Assembly: GCF_003171515.1 (NCBI RefSeq)
Contig: NC_089390.1
Coordinates: forward strand, 5,642,001-5,706,000
Source of the DNA: Pyrenophora tritici-repentis
Lineage: Eukaryota; Ascomycota; Dothideomycetes; Pleosporales; Pleosporaceae
Direction of reading: 5' to 3'
Length of the DNA: 64,000 bases
In this document: positions 52,583 to 62,615 of the stretch, piece by piece
Layout: each line of letters opens with the position of its first letter
Position numbering within the stretch: the first letter of the stretch is position 1
Position numbers and translations under genes: made by a program
The notes under the pieces: generated by a model
The model's database searches: none
The model's input: only the letters and a program-made list of their open reading frames with translations
What the model was told of the DNA's origin: nothing

Positions 52583-54712
52583 CTAAGTCTCCACACCCAC
52601 TACTGCTCTCCTGACCCACTCTGCAAACGCACCCAAATGCCCCACGGCATCCATGACGCGTCCTAGCTTCTTAAGCCTCGCATCAAAAGCTTCTGCCTCT
52701 GCCATCTGTGTATCCATGTCAACGTCTCCGTTCTGATTCTGATGGAACGACGACGCCGAGACAGGGGCTTTGTACAGGTTCTGGTCTACGACGACGAGGT
52801 CGCCGTTGGCGTGAAGGTCGAGGGTTACGGTGAGGGGGTCGCGGTAGGTGGTTGTGTCATCGGGGGAGGAGAGGAGGTTGGAAAGGAGGTGGGATACGGC
52901 GTCTGTGGTTGATTTGGGATTGGAAGTAGGTGTGGAGGGGTGGGGGACGTGAATGGTGATGCGCGGGGTTGGAGGCGCGTAGCTGAGTGTTATGTCGACT
53001 GGAAGCGGGGGCTCATCGTCATTGTCAGACGGGCGTTTGGGGGTAACGGGCGGTGTGAGGTTTTGGCCTAGTTTGTGCGTTGGTGTGGGTTTTGCTGGGG
53101 GTTCGTAGAAGCTGTCGCGGAGGAGGGTTGTGGCGTGTGCATATTGTCGTAGTATGGGCAGGATTTCTACAAGCTGTTTTGGGTGGCTGAAGGGTAGGCT
53201 TTCTAGAGTGCGGCTGTATTCTAGCTTGGGCACGTAGAGGCTTGTCTTGTGCCACTTTTCGGCGTACTTGCCTGCCGAGTCGACGACTCCTACAAGCCGT
53301 GAGCTCGTTATGACATGTGTGCTCTCGCCCGTTGTGCTAGACATGCCCGGGTCTACTGTCCCAGGCCGCAGCGCCAGACCCACAAACGTTGTCGGCCGGA
53401 ACTCGTCAGTACGTGGCTCAATGCCGACGAGCTGGTGGAGTTGCATGTATATGGCGAGGGGAACGACGAGCGGCGGGTTGAATTTGGCGACGAAGCGTAT
53501 ATTTGGTAGCCTTCCTGCCGCAGAGTCGAGATTCATGGCATCGTCTGATTGTTCGGGGGCTTCGAGGTATGTTGGCTTCGGATCAAGCCAGTTTATAGAC
53601 GACGTGTTAAGGAGCATGCTGTCCAAGGTAGTGGCGTCGTTGTGGTCCGTCGCTTTTTCGATTTGGTCGCTAATCCAGTCGTTGGAGATGCGAATGGGTG
53701 TGTAGAGGGTCGAGGGCGATGATTCGCATTCAATCGTGAGCGAGTATAAGTGATTATCACTTCCGACGACATCTTCTGGATACGAGCTCGACGCTTTCGA
53801 GTCAGTACCCATCTTCTCCTTGCCCTTGTCCGATAATTCTTGCGTCGATTTGGAAATGACCTTGCGCCTGTCCATCCAATATTCCAAACTTAGTCCCAGA
53901 CAAGAACCACCATTGAGCCGCGGCCGTCCACTCTTCTTGCACAAGACCTCCCTCTCCGCCTTGTATGTTCTAAAGCGCTCGTCGGGCGCGCGGTTGGCAA
54001 GCTCCACACTCTTTTCATGCTCGAAGAGCTTCCTGAGACTTGTGTAGACACCAGCAATGGCATTATAGCAACTAACCCCTCCATTCTGCGGTGAACCCAA
54101 CTTATCAAGCGTCAGAAGTTTCTCCAGGCTTTCGGAAAAGCGCTCGAGGGTAATGTTGAGCTTGCTCTGTCCCGGAAGAGGCCTTAGGCTTCGTACCAGG
54201 ATCTCCGAGCCCGATGCGCCAAAGTTGAGATCTGGCCTTGAGTCGTCCAAGCCCGTCTGTAGGTTTACGCTTGCAATCTCGTCGTCCTTGAACGTGATGT
54301 CGCACAAGGCCTCATCTCCAATCAACAGACTCCAGGTGCCTGCCTCGTCCATGTGCTTTTCGTACGGTATGCCTAGTCGCTTGCAGAGCGCAAGCAGGCC
54401 CTCTTCACTGACCCGACCCGGCTTCTTTCCGATTATATCAATAATCTCTCTTAGTCGGCGCGTCCTCTCTGCCTCGTCTGCGCGACCCATGGCGCTTGTC
54501 GTTATGCCCAAGCTGGACATGCCCAGTCCGCTCATGCTGATGCCCATGCCAACTCCGCCCATGCCTGAGCTCGTAACGTCGTTGAGCATATTAAGCACTG
54601 CGGGCGAGTCGTACGACATCATGGGAGGAACACTGCGCGGGGCGGGTGAAAAGGCACTGTGGTTCTTTGACGGCGTCTTTTCGTCCTTGGGCACGGGTGT
54701 GGGCGTTGCCAT
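52583..54712 (-). CDS. MED1: Mediator complex subunit 1 (MED1)
   Basis: 709 residues in one exon. MED1 is a middle-module subunit of Mediator, which links activators to RNA polymerase II in the nucleus. The Med1 domain covers about residues 85-560: RLREIIDIIGKKPGRVSEEG, RLGIPYEKHMDEAGTWSLLI, DITFKDDEIASVNLQT and LERFSESLEKLLTLDKLG. Further landmarks are SLEYWMDRRKVI and RFVAKFNPPLVVPLAIYMQL. The first 75 residues are Met/Gly/Ser-rich (MGGVGMGISMSGLGMSSLG), and residues 580-650 are Pro/Thr-rich and likely disordered. The length suits filamentous fungi. The start is the first ATG. The frame is intact. Confidence 0.92.
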   Translation of the reverse strand: MATPTPVPKDEKTPSKNHSAFSPAPRSVPPMMSYDSPAVLNMLNDVTSSGMGGVGMGISMSGLGMSSLGITTSAMGRADEAERTRRLREIIDIIGKKPGRVSEEGLLALCKRLGIPYEKHMDEAGTWSLLIGDEALCDITFKDDEIASVNLQTGLDDSRPDLNFGASGSEILVRSLRPLPGQSKLNITLERFSESLEKLLTLDKLGSPQNGGVSCYNAIAGVYTSLRKLFEHEKSVELANRAPDERFRTYKAEREVLCKKSGRPRLNGGSCLGLSLEYWMDRRKVISKSTQELSDKGKEKMGTDSKASSSYPEDVVGSDNHLYSLTIECESSPSTLYTPIRISNDWISDQIEKATDHNDATTLDSMLLNTSSINWLDPKPTYLEAPEQSDDAMNLDSAAGRLPNIRFVAKFNPPLVVPLAIYMQLHQLVGIEPRTDEFRPTTFVGLALRPGTVDPGMSSTTGESTHVITSSRLVGVVDSAGKYAEKWHKTSLYVPKLEYSRTLESLPFSHPKQLVEILPILRQYAHATTLLRDSFYEPPAKPTPTHKLGQNLTPPVTPKRPSDNDDEPPLPVDITLSYAPPTPRITIHVPHPSTPTSNPKSTTDAVSHLLSNLLSSPDDTTTYRDPLTVTLDLHANGDLVVVDQNLYKAPVSASSFHQNQNGDVDMDTQMAEAEAFDARLKKLGRVMDAVGHLGAFAEWVRRAVVGVET

Positions 54713-55022
54713 TTTGGGGCGTCTTTTATCCGATCGGGGAGTCGCGATTATTTATGGCATTTGTAGAAGATACGGACTGAGACGCTTGAGAGCAATGTTG
54801 TACGTGACAAAGTTGGAGGCGGAGGAAAGGGCGCGGAGCTCCAGAATCCAGATGAAGCGGGCACGCCTTGGCATCCCCGACGCGTTACCCCACACATTCT
54901 TCCAAGGTTCAGAGTTGCCAGTCCAAATGCCTATATTGCGAATAGATTCGCGGGTATCATGTGATCTAAACCGTGACCAAAACGCCAATAACTATGCTCG
55001 CTCAGCCTCGCTGCTTATGTGC

Positions 55023-55400
55023 TTAATCCACCTCAACCACCTCATCGTCGACCATTTCGGCCCCCTTGGTCTTTGCTCTTGCAACCGTGGACCTTGTCTT
55101 TTTCTGCTTTGCAACTCGAGACATGTCCAGGGCGTTCTGTCCCAGTTCCTGGTATTCAATGGCGCGTACGCGCTTCTTTGGCCGCTGCCCTTCCTGCTCT
55201 GTCCTGGTCTTGGCCTCGGTTTCCCATCGCTTGCGAATCTCGTCTTCTGCCTTGTTTTCCATGCTGTGGAATGAAGCGTGGTGACCGCAGCCGTCGCATT
55301 CATAAGAGGACGCTACCTGCAGACATTAGCAACGCATGACGACAAACTCACAGACGTCCGTACCTTGAGTGGATGTAGCATGAAGCGTAGACATGGACAT
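55023..55400 (-). CDS. small basic coiled protein with CDGCGHH zinc-ligand motif
   Basis: 108 residues from exons 55400-55364 and 55312-55023, joined STQ|ASSYECDGCGHHASFHS; lengths add to a full frame (327 nt). The N-terminal third has CDGCGHHASFHS, a likely half zinc site. The middle is a charged helix (EDEIRKRWETEAKTRTEQEG) and the C-terminus is Lys/Arg- then Glu/Asp-rich. I do not recognise a named family. It lies upstream of MED1 on the same strand with a separate transcription unit likely. A longer 5' part cannot be excluded because the frame upstream of 55400 is open and contains further Cys. Confidence 0.65.
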
Positions 55401-56017
55401 GTTGACGAGAGGAGAGACGCCTTGTGGTTGCATTGGCCGCGCGGGGGAACATAATTCATTTGCGTCCAAACATTGGGGGTATTGGCCATTGTGGTGAGGC
55501 GATGCAGAGGTTAAGCATATAGTGACGCAGGCCTGGCAAGAGTTCGGACGTGTATTGGCCAACAACGCCAAAATGTCTCGCAATCACGTGCATGAACAAA
55601 CGAGAAATCGCCACTCCGCGACTGCATTTTGCTTGGACGGGTTGGCGCATTGACCAAAACTCGGATTTTACTATGAAATTAATCTATTACTCTATACGAT
55701 ACGTCGTATGCTAATCGGGGCTGCATGCGAAAAACTACCATTTTGGACCTGGACCTCGGCTTCTAGTGCGACCTTGGTCCAATATGACTACCAACAACAC
55801 ATAAAGCGCCAGCTGATTGCCTGAAACGTCCGGGCCAAGGGGTTTAGATTGGGCCAGTAACTCATCCTCCGGCCACATGTCGGTCGCAAGTAGCCGCAGA
55901 ACTGGACGACGAGCGAGGGGTCAGAGGCTGACGCTAACTTGCTAAGTGACCGGTGCAGTGGGGAACTTGCGATAGGGCGCTTGTACAGTCGATCGATCCG
56001 GCGGGGTAGATGATGGA
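55401..56017. other. intergenic
   Basis: Presumed divergent promoter region between the small zinc-ligand gene (minus) and the GFA-domain gene (plus). No other gene is seen. Confidence 0.5.
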
Positions 56018-56023
56018 TATAAA
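56018..56023 (+). promoter_or_regulatory. TATA-like box of the GFA-domain gene
   Basis: TATAAA lies 100 bp upstream of the ATG at 56123 and is followed by a pyrimidine-rich stretch, as in many fungal promoters. Confidence 0.5.
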
Positions 56024-56122
56024 GTCGCACGTCGTGTAGCAGTAGAGTCTCCTTGTCAACATCTTGTCAACCTGCAATAACTACTCTTTTCCCTCTCCCC
56101 TCTTTTCCCAATACCAGCCAAC

Positions 56123-56682
56123 ATGGCTCCCGGAGGATGCATATGCGGCAACGTCCGCTATGAGGTAGAAGGCGAGCCCGAAGCCAAGGTATGTCGTGTG
56201 TCTTGCTGATATCGGCGATTCTAACAGGGTATAGATTATCTGCCATTGCCTCGACTGCCGCAAGATTAGCGGAAGCACCTACTCTTGCAACGGCCTGTAT
56301 CCGGGAGGAACGCTCAAGGTCACCAAAGGCACCCCAAAAGAGTACAAGACCAAGGGTGGTAGTGGCAATGAAATTGTTTCCGGCTTCTGGTATGTATCAA
56401 CCGCCCTCCTTGTCCTGAAAACTTCTGACGTGTGTACAGCGGCGACTGTGGTTCAACCTTGTTCCGTTACGGCACCAGCTTTGGCGACAAGCGCATCATA
56501 AAGGTATGTCCCATGTCCCCATATCTGACTGTGAAAGCTCTGTTGACCCTCTGCAGATCGGAACTCTGGATGACCCCAGCATCCTCAACAACTTCAAGGC
56601 CAACGCCGAGTTGTTCACAAAGGACAGGGTCGAGTGGGTTGGCGCATGCGAGGGAGCTGCGCAGAAGCAGGGCATGACGTAG
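56123..56682 (+). CDS. GFA/CENP-V-domain zinc protein
   Basis: 136 residues from exons 56123-56188, 56235-56389, 56440-56503 and 56557-56682; the frame closes exactly. Zinc ligands typical of glutathione-dependent formaldehyde-activating (GFA) proteins are present: GGCICGNVRYEV (CxC), IICHCLDCRKISG (CHCxxC) and FCGDCGSTLFRYG (CxxCG). The first set binds the structural zinc and the second the catalytic zinc. The family includes enzymes acting on S-hydroxymethyl-glutathione, but most fungal members have no proven substrate. No signal peptide is seen, so it is probably cytosolic. It is convergent with the Tfb5 gene, only 59 bp apart. Confidence 0.92.
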
Positions 56683-56741
56683 ACAGATTTGCGAACGAGC
56701 GGAGGATCTGCGGTCGAGTGGGCGAGATGGGAAACTTGTAT

Positions 56742-57056
56742 CTACTCGGAATCTGAACTTTCCGGCTCCTTGAGACGCTCCTTCATCATCTGTTCAAATC
56801 AGTGCCCCGTGCGTGTCATCTGTCATGTATCGCCCACCTGGTTCAGACGCGCCTTGAGCTCGTTGATTCTTGTTTCTTTGACCAGAATATGTTCCTCGTC
56901 CAGCTCCTCGATGATGTACTCGTTGCCACTCTTGCTGTCAATATCGACCAACATGGCTTTGATGGACGCGTCGCACTTGACGAGGATGCCTGAAGTGGTC
57001 AATATATCAGCCCGTATTATCATACGTCCATAATTACCTCGTGTAGCTTTGACCAT
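56742..57056 (-). CDS. TFB5: TFIIH subunit Tfb5 (GTF2H5/TTD-A)
   Basis: 72 residues from three exons, 57056-57038, 56989-56838 and 56789-56742, with two 48-bp introns; the frame closes exactly. The sequence MVKATR|GILVKCDASIKAML, then EYIIEELDEEHILVKE and LKARLNQ|MMKERL, is the whole Tfb5 fold. Tfb5 stabilises TFIIH through Tfb2/p52 and is needed for nucleotide excision repair and transcription initiation in the nucleus. The length matches the family (about 65-75). The acidic C-terminus (EPESSDSE) is typical of fungal versions. It overlaps no neighbour. Confidence 0.93.
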
Positions 57057-57578
57057 GGTGAAAGGTAGTAAAAGAGATTGCGGGGTGTTGGTTGATAAGT
57101 TCAAGCAGAGTGGACAACAGGGTACGAGCGCGAGCGTGTCGGCAACATCCATCCACATCTGAGGCGATCGCCTCTCCGCCCTTGGCCCTGGTCCTTGTCG
57201 TGCCCCGGAAGTTAGCCCGCCAAGGATCCGAACGGTCGCCAATCCTCATCACTTTATGCGACGCATCTTCTGCCTCGTCACATAGGCTCAATCTGGCAAG
57301 AAGGAGAGCATGCTTACAGATACATCTTCGTCGTGCCGTAGAAACATATCTAAAAGATTTCATGGCGCAAGCCTCGCGCCTTCGCCCAGCGCGAAACGGC
57401 AACCTCCTTCTACTGCTGACGCCTGCCCGAAACACAACTCATGTAGACCTTGCAATGAATGTATGCCATGGCCGGGAACGTATATAGGAAATTGCCCTGG
57501 TCATCTTGGCTTCTGAGTTATATGCCCTACCGCCTCGCCTTGCCTCCACGTACGACACCTGATCCGCACTCCTTCCTC

Positions 57579-58142
57579 ATGGCGCCGACTTCGATACCTA
57601 CCACCCGGCATGCTCACATGGCCTTCGCCGCCGGCATACCTACACATGCACACATCTCTGTTCGCCAGGCCTTTGGACTTATCGCTGAACGGGTAGACGA
57701 CGAGTCCGACAGCGACAGCGAAGACGAGGAGAACTTTTCGGCAAAGGACTTTGAGCTCGACCCCGTTCACTACTACTTCATGCTCCTTCTTATGATATTC
57801 GTCGTCGCTATACTATTGTTTTGGTTCATATACTGGCGCAGGACGCGGTCGAGGAAAGCTGGGCGTCCAGCGACTGGGGAGCAAGCTCGAGAGATGAATG
57901 TGCAAGGCTGGACCAACACATTGCACGCCAGATTTATGCCCAACAACACTACTCTTGTTCGTCGAAGTTCGAATCCGACTCGGTACGACGAACCACCGCC
58001 TCCATACCAAGCCAAGGCGGACGACACCCCCCCCTATCCTGCGGTCCCACTCCGAGCCCTTTCATGGGATGAAAACAACCATCGTTCAATGCCACCACAG
58101 TATACAACTGAATACTATGGACCAAGGCCGGCAACTGCATGA
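57579..58142 (+). CDS. single-pass membrane protein with PPxY motif
   Basis: 187 residues in one exon (start MAPTSIPTTRHAHM). An acidic luminal or extracellular-type N-terminal half (VDDESDSDSEDEENFSAKDF) precedes one transmembrane helix (YYFMLLLMIFVVAILLFWFI, about 87-106) and a basic stop-transfer (RRTRSRKAGR). The C-terminal tail contains PPPPYQ (a PPxY motif), TPPYP and MPPQY. PPxY motifs bind WW domains of Nedd4/Rsp5 ubiquitin ligases, so the protein may act as an Rsp5 adaptor in endosomal sorting, as single-pass adaptors such as Bsd2 do. This role is inferred from layout only. Divergent from Tfb5, about 520 bp apart. Confidence 0.72.
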   Translation: MAPTSIPTTRHAHMAFAAGIPTHAHISVRQAFGLIAERVDDESDSDSEDEENFSAKDFELDPVHYYFMLLLMIFVVAILLFWFIYWRRTRSRKAGRPATGEQAREMNVQGWTNTLHARFMPNNTTLVRRSSNPTRYDEPPPPYQAKADDTPPYPAVPLRALSWDENNHRSMPPQYTTEYYGPRPATA

Positions 58143-59652
58143 GGGTACAAGGCTGAGGGGGATGATGGAATAATTAATAAAGGCACTACGGAATAATAAT
58201 CATAGACTTGGGCAGTGCTTATGAATGTCACGATAGCACGGCTGGCTTGGGCTTGGAGTTGAAGGCGTTTGGGCTGCTACTAGCACCGTCGGAGCATTTG
58301 CAATGAACTTGTCAGCTACCAGAACAAAGCTATACGACTAGTGACTCCTTACTACTTGCTGCAGCCACCATCGCATCGTGACTATATTCCACAGTCAGTC
58401 ATCACAAAGCAACAGTGCCAAGGCGCCCTATTTGCGCCAACAATCTAGCGTCGAAGCAGGTTATTCAGCGGCACGTCAGCTTACGTCGCCGTCGCTTCCT
58501 TTTGATTTGCATGCATCGTGCCTTGCCTCTTCAGGCCAGCGGGGCAGCAACGGCATGACGACATGCCGACGGCTTCGCGAGCTGCGAGCGCGTGGCAGCA
58601 GCAACAACACCTTGATGTTGGTTTAGTAATACTCCGTCCAGCAAACCTCGAAACTCGGAACCGAATTTGTCGTACAGCATTGCTATTCCAACAATCCGCA
58701 TCATGCACGCAATCCGCATAATCATCCTAATCGTGACTCCTTCCACATCTCGAACGCGCAACCAAACGGCTGTGCAAAACCTAAAAAAGAATAGTCTTCT
58801 AGAAAAAAACAAATACCTACGCTTATTCAGAAACCAGCGTACCTGACTATAGCCGTAGAAGCATACGAATACAGCCCGCAGAATCATCATACCCCAACCT
58901 TGTGGCTTGCAGCATCGGTGGCTTGCATGCGCATGGCCATCTCGACCGAGCAGGCTCGGTAGCTGGTAGCTCAGACCCGAATAGAGGCACCCCTGGCGTA
59001 TGCAAGCCAATCACTCACCCATGGACTGCGCTTACTAGCGGGCAACCTCGTTCACGATAACCGCCACTTAGGGCATGTTGGTAACGGATTAGGAGTGTGT
59101 AACAAAGCACACACCACACACCACACACCACACACGCACTACCATCATCATCATCATCTCTTGGCATACTTTTCGATCGACATGGTCCGAGTTTGCCGGT
59201 CCTGGGGTATCCAAGCCTTTCTTGCAATCTACCAATTTAACTAGCCAGCACAACGTTCGGTGACTGTGGCATTATTAATCGTAAAAAGAGAAAATCCCAT
59301 ATCATTTTCCATGCTTGTTTTGCTTTGTTACCAAAAGCGTGGCCTGGTGATCTACAGGCGGGTGCTTCCCGCATCTAGGTTCAGGTCGTGTAAGGGATGT
59401 GTAATCAGTCTCCTACTGCGAGATGATGCTCGGAACAAGCAGTTTTAACGACAAGGTAGGTGGTGTTGTCACGATGGATGAAGTCATCAATGTGACATTT
59501 GCACGATGGGCGTTGATGGAATGCCGCGGAAGCAGTATATTCGGCCGGTGTTGGAATGCGTGGAGGTATGTGTGCTTGTATAAGACTCAGTAGTATGAGA
59601 GTCAGAGGTATTCCAGTCAATGAGTAAGTGAGTCAGTCAGCAACAGCAGTGA
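58143..59652. other. gene-poor stretch with simple repeats
   Basis: No supportable gene is seen. It holds the 3' end of the PPxY gene and the upstream region of the carbonic-anhydrase-like gene. Confidence 0.5.
59107..59157 (+). repeat. (CACACAC)n and (ATC)n simple repeats
   Basis: Four CACACAC-type heptamers (59107-59136) are followed by five to six ATC units (59141-59157). Confidence 0.9.
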
Positions 59653-59658
59653 TATAAA
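59653..59658 (+). promoter_or_regulatory. TATA-like box
   Basis: TATAAA lies 81 bp upstream of the ATG at 59739, followed by CATCACCATCATCA-type sequence and AAGCAAGCAAGCAACG in the leader. Confidence 0.5.
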
Positions 59659-59738
59659 ACCGCCTTTTCCAACATCACCATCATCATCACCATCATCAAC
59701 CAAGCAAGCAAGCAACGCCAGCCATCATTTCAATAAAC

Positions 59739-60338
59739 ATGTCAACATCCGCCGGCGGTTCACTCGTCATCAGTAAGTCCACCCCTCGCACCATCCACCC
59801 TCAAACCCCATAACTAACAACACACACAGTCACCTGCAAAGAACCTAAACCCGAACTCGACCTATCCCCCCTCTTCAACCTCAACCCAGACAACACGTCC
59901 GTCATCCCGACCCCCGGCGGTCGCACTGAAGGCACTGTCGGTAGTATATATCAGGCTGACCAGACGAAACGTATTGCTATGATTGCTGTTATTCAGCATG
60001 CCGGTGGGTTGTCTTTCCCATCTCCTACCTATCCCGTTTCTACTCCCTTCCTTCCGTCCACTGCCAAGAAGATCATGAGCGCAGTGGATGGGAATTGAGC
60101 TAACAATAACAACAAGATTGCCAATACACAGCCAGCCTCAGCAGCACAGTCCAAGAAAACATCCGCGCAGACCAGCATGTAAGAAAAGAGATTGTGATCT
60201 TAGGATATGTGCTCGATACGCAGACGAGGACGTTGAGTGAGGTAAAGTATGTAGATTCTTTCTCTTCCTTACCTGTTCATACGCATCCATATGTTATTTT
60301 TCAGAATCCAGTGTATCCGCTGCTGTGGCATTCGGTAG
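59739..60338 (+). CDS. short beta-carbonic-anhydrase-like protein
   Basis: 123 residues from exons 59739-59772, 59830-60003, 60117-60246 and 60305-60338; the frame closes. The core PTPGGRTEGTVGSIYQ...IAMIAVIQHADCQYT resembles the GGR and HxxC region of beta-carbonic anhydrases, whose Zn ligands are Cys, His and Cys. Here C14, H69 and C72 could serve. The protein is much shorter than the usual 200 or more residues, and the CxDxR dyad is not seen (CKEPKP instead). It may be a diverged or non-catalytic member. The last exon adds Cys-rich IQCIRCCGIR, which is the least certain part. Catalysis (CO2 hydration) should not be assumed. Confidence 0.6.
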
Positions 60339-60790
60339 GGTCGCCATGGAGAAGATAGAGAATGGGGTAGGATGGAATAAGTGGGGCAGACCTGTTGTGG
60401 GGAGATATGCTGATTTTGTTATGTTGCAGTGTCCCTCTTCCCCCGCCGGATGCCGAAGCAAGGCAGCGTGTTTTGAATCAGATGGGGGATTTTGGGCCGT
60501 TTTGGTGTTAAATGCGTTGAACCCAAATCGATGTTGTTTTGCTCATGGGTCGAAAGTCGGTCGTCGAGGATAATTGGAGCTGGAGCTGGGCGTGAGGATA
60601 CACTTTAACAATGCAATGCCGTTTCTGATTCTTTTTATTTCTCATGCCGATGTGTCGATCTCAGGCTGGACATCCATCAAAAAAAATCTAGTGCAGTTAT
60701 TTCGGCATGTTCTGCTCCATCCAAAAGTGCATTCGAAAACTCCATGTCCCGCAGATCAGATCCATCCACGCTTTGCCTAAACTGGACACA
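60339..60790. other. intergenic
   Basis: No gene is seen between the carbonic-anhydrase-like gene and the satellite block. Confidence 0.5.
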
Positions 60791-62240
60791 CGGTCCTATA
60801 TAAACCCCTGTTACCTCGCACCCTCTCCTCTTTCTCATCCATCTCCACATTCTCAAAAGCTTTATCAAAAATACAGAAAATCTCACTCGACGTGCTGCGT
60901 TTTTCTCTGCACCCTAAAATTACAAACAGTCCCGATCATATTCTCTGCTCCTCTGAAAAGTCAAAACATCTCGGGCCGTCACTAAAGTGTGACATGTTAT
61001 TTCTACTATTCTAAAATGATTGCCTGTAGAAGACCTATGATCGTTCTCTTCTCGGACTTCTAAAAGTAAAAATATGGGCTCGTATGACGGGCCCTACTGC
61101 TTTTCCCTGTTTGCGCACCTAGAAATCAACCCAAGAACCACTGTGCGTGTGGCGCGTTGGGCCTGCTGTTCTAAAATACATACAACAATTGGAAATGTGG
61201 TTTCTCTCTTCTCGCGGGTTTAAAATACAACAAGATCCGGATGATGGGTGCTGTTGCTTTTCTGCTCTTTCTTAAACAAAAACATTTCCAGGAGGTGGAG
61301 ATATGTGTCGCGCGCTTTCCGCTGTTCTAAAAACTAGCCCGTTATTGCCCATGATTTTCTCTGTTCGGTGTCCAAAAAAGAATTGAATCTTGTATCATGA
61401 CGGGTTCTGTCGCCTTTCTGTTTACCTAAAAAAAAGCTTATGGTCGGACGTGTATGTCCGGCTGAGACTGTCGGGGCGGCTAGTGAATATAAAATGCTGC
61501 CACCCTGCACCTTTCTTCTTCTTCATTCCTCTTCTATACCACTCCTTGTTTCAATCAAAATAAAGAGTGACACCAGCTGTGTGCGTCGCTTCTTCTTCTA
61601 AAATAGAAATTGATACGGGTACATGGAGTTGTTTTCCTGTTCTTCATTTTGAACCTGAAAATTCACCCGGCTTTGGCGTTTAGCACTTTCTAGCTCGTAG
61701 GTCGGAATTAAAACGGGGGATGAAAGATTTTATGTGTGCTTTGTCTCCCCCGCTCTTAAAATCGAAAATTTTCCGGATTCTATCGTAAAAAACTTTGGGT
61801 GGACAAGATGTCGGTGTCGCCATCCGCCGCTCTATAAATACTCGGGGCATCATTCGATAACTTTGGCGATGTCGAGAGAGCCTTCTTCTTCTACGATGCT
61901 GGAGCTACTCGCACATATTTCTACTAAAATTATTCCGAATTTTGCTCAAATCAAATGACGTGCGAGTGATGTTGCGCGCCACCAGTCGCCCTTTGTAAAC
62001 GAAAATCCCTGGACCGACTTCGGATAGTCCCCGTGTGTCCAACGCGGGTGTATAAAAGTCTTTCTTCTCACGCTCGTATCTATTCTTCTACACACATTTG
62101 GAATTTCTAACAAAAATTACGAACAACACCCACGGATGTGTCTGCTGTCTCCTTCTTTCTGAAGAACAAATTCCAACCAACAAAAGATTTCCTCCCATTT
62201 GAAAATTGTTTCCTGAAATATCCCGCCGCTGGTTTGTGCT
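60791..62240 (+). repeat. degenerate ~52-bp-period satellite with TATA-like boxes
   Basis: The core TTCTAAAA, or variants with flanking T/C-rich and A-rich tracts, recurs at about 61007, 61058, 61170, 61220, 61273, 61323, 61366, 61422, 61597 and 61756, mostly 43-56 bp apart. TATAAA strings occur at about 60796, 61488, 61834 and 62051, each followed by C/T-rich sequence. No frame is convincing. The stretch CGCTCTTAAAATCGAAAATT near 61752 parallels the minus strand of the 36.8-37.6 kb units (GCGCTCTAATTCGAAATTTT). Confidence 0.65.
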
Positions 62241-62252
62241 ATGTATCTCATC

Positions 62253-62600
62253 TGTTGACACGGCAAAGGTGTCGAATACTAGCAGTCGTTGCAACGAACA
62301 AAGTGTATAGTATTTGATTAGTAGTGAGCAAGAGCTGGATGGAGAGATCTCCATATGTACGGTTGCGAGCTAAGCGGGAAGCTTGGTCTAACTAGTGGTC
62401 CAAGCTTCCGGCCCGGAAAAACTCGCCGGGCTGGCTGTACGCGCATGTTCCGACACTGGCTTTTCTTCTTTTTGTGACGGCGTACAGTCAGCTCCCAAGT
62501 ACCCCGAATCTGCTACAATATCCTGCTCCTAGAAAAGTATCTAGTTTCCTATTCCGGCTAACGCAAATACATGCAACCCATTCATCCCTTGTGTGTGTGT
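62253..62600 (-). other. probable 3' LTR of the second copia element
   Basis: This lies just past the pol stop codon on the minus strand. Its outer edge reads TGTTGACACGG on the plus strand, i.e. ...CCGTGTCAACA on the minus strand, a typical LTR end. The inner boundary was not found, so the extent is approximate. It resembles 40013-40060. Confidence 0.4.
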
Positions 62601-62615
62601 GCATGTGTGTCCGTC

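Noticed and set aside
60791..62240. Array of small protein-coding genes behind the TATAAA strings
   Set aside because: Frames after each TATAAA are short, unrelated to one another and lack shared codon structure.
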